Positions 61,474-64,000 of a stretch of DNA of 64,000 nucleotides are shown piece by piece. A model generated the notes under the pieces. It was not told the DNA's origin. It did no database searches and was given only the letters and a program-made list of their open reading frames with translations. Each line of letters opens with the position of its first letter. Positions within the stretch are counted from its first letter, which is position 1. The position numbers and the translations under genes were made by a program. The stretch lies in NCBI RefSeq assembly GCF_025943985.1, contig NZ_JAPCWE010000001.1, positions 140,594 to 204,593 of the forward strand, in the 5' to 3' direction. The DNA comes from Anaerorudis cellulosivorans. Its GTDB lineage: Bacteria > Bacteroidota > Bacteroidia > Bacteroidales > Dysgonomonadaceae.

Positions 61474-63819
61474 TTATTTCAGTAAACGAATTTCGAAAAC
61501 CGACGAAGTTACTTCCCCTCCGGCAGGTTGAAAAACAATCGTGTGTTCCCCGCTTTTCAAAGGCGGAAGCGCATACGTCAACCGCACAAAATCATCATCC
61601 ATCGGTTCCAACTTCGGTTCGCCCTTCAACTCCTCGTTATCGATCAGTATAAGCGAACGGTTTGCCTCATTTTTATGTTGTACAATAGCAAGATAAGAAG
61701 CCGGCTCTTCTGTTTTCATGCGGTAACCAAACCACCCCCTTGCTTTTCTGAAATGCCGGTTGTTAATGTCTCCCGTCTCCGAATCTTCGTAACGAATAAA
61801 ATGGTCGGACTCCGACTGTTGTTCGCCGGGATAAATCACATCGAGTGTTCGGTTTTCTATTTCGTCATACTGGTTTTGGTATAAGGTACTTGCTTGTCGC
61901 GATGCATCATCCTGCACGCTTTCGGTCTGCGGAAAATAAATGAGATAACGTTGGTTATGCAGCGCATAAAACGGAATAAACTCCATGTCCTTCCGTGCCG
62001 GGAACGTCTCCCCTGTATATACGAATCGCAACCCCTCGTCGTCCAATCTGCTGAGCGAACTTTCAATTTCGGCCGACGTGCCGATAAAAGCAGGAATTTC
62101 GTTCAGGGGGATCAACTTCCCGTGAGCGATATGCCCCCCTCGACTATCATCGGCATACAGTCCCTTCAGGTCCTCCGTACCCATTGGCGCAGCCAACACA
62201 ATCGGCCCATACTGAAAAGCATAATAAGGACTCTTGTCGGGCAACTGCACCAGGTTGACCTGCATAGGCAGACGCAACGTCACGCTGTCTCCTCTCTTCC
62301 ACTTTCGTTCCAGTGTCAGGTATTCACCCGTCACTGCTCCATAGCCAAGCCATTCGCCGTTAACGGACACTTCAATTTGTTCGGGCTCCTTTACCCATGA
62401 AGGAATCCGCAGTTTCAATGCCAATTTTTTGCTTTCCGCCTCTTCAAACGTAAAATTCATCTCTCCGCTGTACGGGAAACGCGTACGCTGTGAAAAAACG
62501 ACCCCTTTTTCCTCCCACGTCAGACGCGAAGGAATAAAAAGATTCACATACAACGCATCCCTGTCGTGCGCATAGATCAATTCACCGTATTTGGCATGAT
62601 TCTCCAAACCCGTTCCCACACAGCACCAGAAACTCGTTTCCGGCTGTGAATATACCCGGTAATGACCCGGACGCATCGGCGTAAAATATACAAAACCGCC
62701 CCGTTCCGGTTCTTCCGACGAAAGAATATGGTTAAACAGCGCCTTCTCGTAATAATCCATCAGGTACACTTCCGGTGTACTCTTATACAGCCTCTTCGTC
62801 AGTCGCAACATGTTGTAGGTATTGCACGTTTCGGGACCCTGCACATCCTCGATCATCGCACTGAAATCGTCCGGCGGATTGAAATGTTCCCGCACACTGT
62901 TCCCGCCGATACACACCGAGCGGTTCTCCGTCACCGTTTTCCAGAAAAAGCGGGCAGCTTTGTCCCAATCGGCATTGTGTTCGTCATCGGCAATACGTTT
63001 ATATCCGATCACCTTAGGAATCTGTGTATTGGCATGTAAACCCGTCAAACTGTCTTTTTCCTGTATCAATGGCCGCAGAATTTTCAGGTGCGAAAAGCGG
63101 TGAGCCAACTGCAGGTATTTCTTATCGCCGGTAATTTCGTAAACCGCAGCAAACACCTCGTTCAGTCCGCCATGCTCGCTCTTCAGCATCTCCTGCATCT
63201 GTTCGTCGCTCAACCCCGCCGTAATGTCCAACATCCAGTCGGTATATTTCACCAACATATCCCGTGCCTGTTCACTCCCGACATGAATATATGCATCCAG
63301 TAAACCGTTGTAAGTCTTATGGATATTGTACAGCGGAACCCATTTGCCGTTCAGGTCGAACGAACCCGCCCGGATATCGCCCCGTTTAATCTCTTCCCAC
63401 AACACCAAACTTCCCGGCGTTCCTCCGATGAATCCCGTACCTACATGATCCTGACACCGTTTCAGCTCATCGAGAAAATAATCCAGCCGCCGTTTCACTT
63501 CCGCATCTCCGGTCGCCGCATACATCATCGACAATGCCGAAAGGTAATGCCCGCCGATATGACCGTCCAACCCCGTATTTTCCCAATTGGGATACGAAGG
63601 CGCCTTGGGTTGAAGTCCGGCCTCGCGCAGAAAAGGCGACAGCAGCCGATCCGGCTCCAATGCCAACAAATACCGCAAGTCGGTTTGTTGAGCAGAAAGA
63701 AAAGGGCTCTCCAACAACCGAACTTGATTAAGAGAAAATAAATCAACCTGTTGCCTGGTTTGTGCCGTTAACGGAAAAACGCATAATGCAATACCCATTA
63801 ACAAAACGAAGTTCTTCAT
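61474..63819 (-). CDS. GH127/GH146 beta-L-arabinofuranosidase (DUF1680)
   Basis: 781-residue exported (alpha/alpha)6-barrel enzyme of the DUF1680 group (PF07944), GH127 or GH146. The zinc-thiolate site is visible: Glu and Cys of GPETCNTYN and the adjacent cysteines C399-C400 of FWCCVGTG, one of which is the nucleophile in characterised relatives. Residues beyond about 650 form an extra C-terminal beta domain. It removes beta-L-arabinofuranose, for example from arabinan or arabinogalactan tips. I use the ATG at 63819 (MKNFVLLMGIALC), which gives a compact signal peptide and has GGAAAGG just upstream; an ATG at 63840 is also in frame. A 7-bp repeat array starts 28 bp beyond that ATG. Confidence 0.92.
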   Translation of the reverse strand: MKNFVLLMGIALCVFPLTAQTRQQVDLFSLNQVRLLESPFLSAQQTDLRYLLALEPDRLLSPFLREAGLQPKAPSYPNWENTGLDGHIGGHYLSALSMMYAATGDAEVKRRLDYFLDELKRCQDHVGTGFIGGTPGSLVLWEEIKRGDIRAGSFDLNGKWVPLYNIHKTYNGLLDAYIHVGSEQARDMLVKYTDWMLDITAGLSDEQMQEMLKSEHGGLNEVFAAVYEITGDKKYLQLAHRFSHLKILRPLIQEKDSLTGLHANTQIPKVIGYKRIADDEHNADWDKAARFFWKTVTENRSVCIGGNSVREHFNPPDDFSAMIEDVQGPETCNTYNMLRLTKRLYKSTPEVYLMDYYEKALFNHILSSEEPERGGFVYFTPMRPGHYRVYSQPETSFWCCVGTGLENHAKYGELIYAHDRDALYVNLFIPSRLTWEEKGVVFSQRTRFPYSGEMNFTFEEAESKKLALKLRIPSWVKEPEQIEVSVNGEWLGYGAVTGEYLTLERKWKRGDSVTLRLPMQVNLVQLPDKSPYYAFQYGPIVLAAPMGTEDLKGLYADDSRGGHIAHGKLIPLNEIPAFIGTSAEIESSLSRLDDEGLRFVYTGETFPARKDMEFIPFYALHNQRYLIYFPQTESVQDDASRQASTLYQNQYDEIENRTLDVIYPGEQQSESDHFIRYEDSETGDINNRHFRKARGWFGYRMKTEEPASYLAIVQHKNEANRSLILIDNEELKGEPKLEPMDDDFVRLTYALPPLKSGEHTIVFQPAGGEVTSSVFEIRLLK

Positions 63820-63867
63820 TGGTTTGCCCTTTCCATTCATAATTTGTAATTTATAATCTATGATTCA

Positions 63868-64000
<133 letters not shown>

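Overview
The window comes from a member of the Bacteroidota, almost certainly order Bacteroidales (a Dysgonomonadaceae- or Porphyromonadaceae-like glycan degrader is my best guess; the genus cannot be fixed by reading). The signs are two SusC/SusD pairs, a hybrid two-component regulator, the Bacteroidota form of RNA polymerase omega, DUF4293, DUF5686 and OMP_b-brl_3 proteins, lipoprotein and Tat signals on catabolic enzymes, and a few TTTG/TAnnTTTG promoters.

Layout. 1-3.6 kb: a metallo-beta-lactamase-fold hydrolase and full-length glycine decarboxylase (gcvP), closed by an ATTAG microsatellite and a hairpin terminator. 3.7-9.5 kb: a minus-strand set of five exported proteins (two Gfo/Idh/MocA oxidoreductases with Tat signals, a DUF1080 lipoprotein, two xylose-isomerase-like TIM barrels), which I read as a periplasmic 3-keto-glycoside (redox) route of glycoside cleavage. 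10-24.8 kb: housekeeping and envelope genes: M48 lipoprotein protease, DUF4293, rpoZ, bamD, a Crp/Fnr regulator, DUF5686, DUF389, a PadR-PspC pair, a 0.7-kb gap with an 11-bp minisatellite, coaBC, an M23 peptidase, pncB and an HD phosphohydrolase. 25-32.1 kb: a patatin-barrel protein, then a probable operon of an outer-membrane barrel protein, a LytS-type kinase and a LytTR regulator.

32.1-63.8 kb is a large polysaccharide utilisation locus (PUL). A nine-gene minus-strand operon runs SusC-SusD-SusC-SusD-GH154 (DUF2264)-GH16/GH43 fusion-BNR_4 propeller-GH105-GH2. A divergent hybrid two-component system follows, and then minus-strand GH127/146, GH97 and two GH51 genes. The family set (endo- and exo-beta-1,3-galactanase, beta-glucuronidase, rhamnose-glucuronate-type propeller, unsaturated glycuronyl hydrolase, beta-galactosidase, alpha- and beta-arabinofuranosidases, alpha-galactosidase or beta-arabinopyranosidase) fits type II arabinogalactan or arabinogalactan-protein side chains better than plain pectin. 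The hybrid regulator presumably senses a breakdown product and induces both flanking operons.

The most unusual points are: an in-frame 105-bp insertion in the second GH51 gene, bounded by 11-bp direct repeats and carrying a poly-serine tract plus a GGADGPTAI motif otherwise typical of sodium-pump decarboxylase beta subunits; the GH16-GH43 fusion; the exported redox glycosidase operon; a 30-codon ORF coupled to a GH51 stop by TGATG; and simple repeats of 3, 5, 7 and 11 bp at gene edges or in genes, including a 7-bp array that runs off the end of the window.
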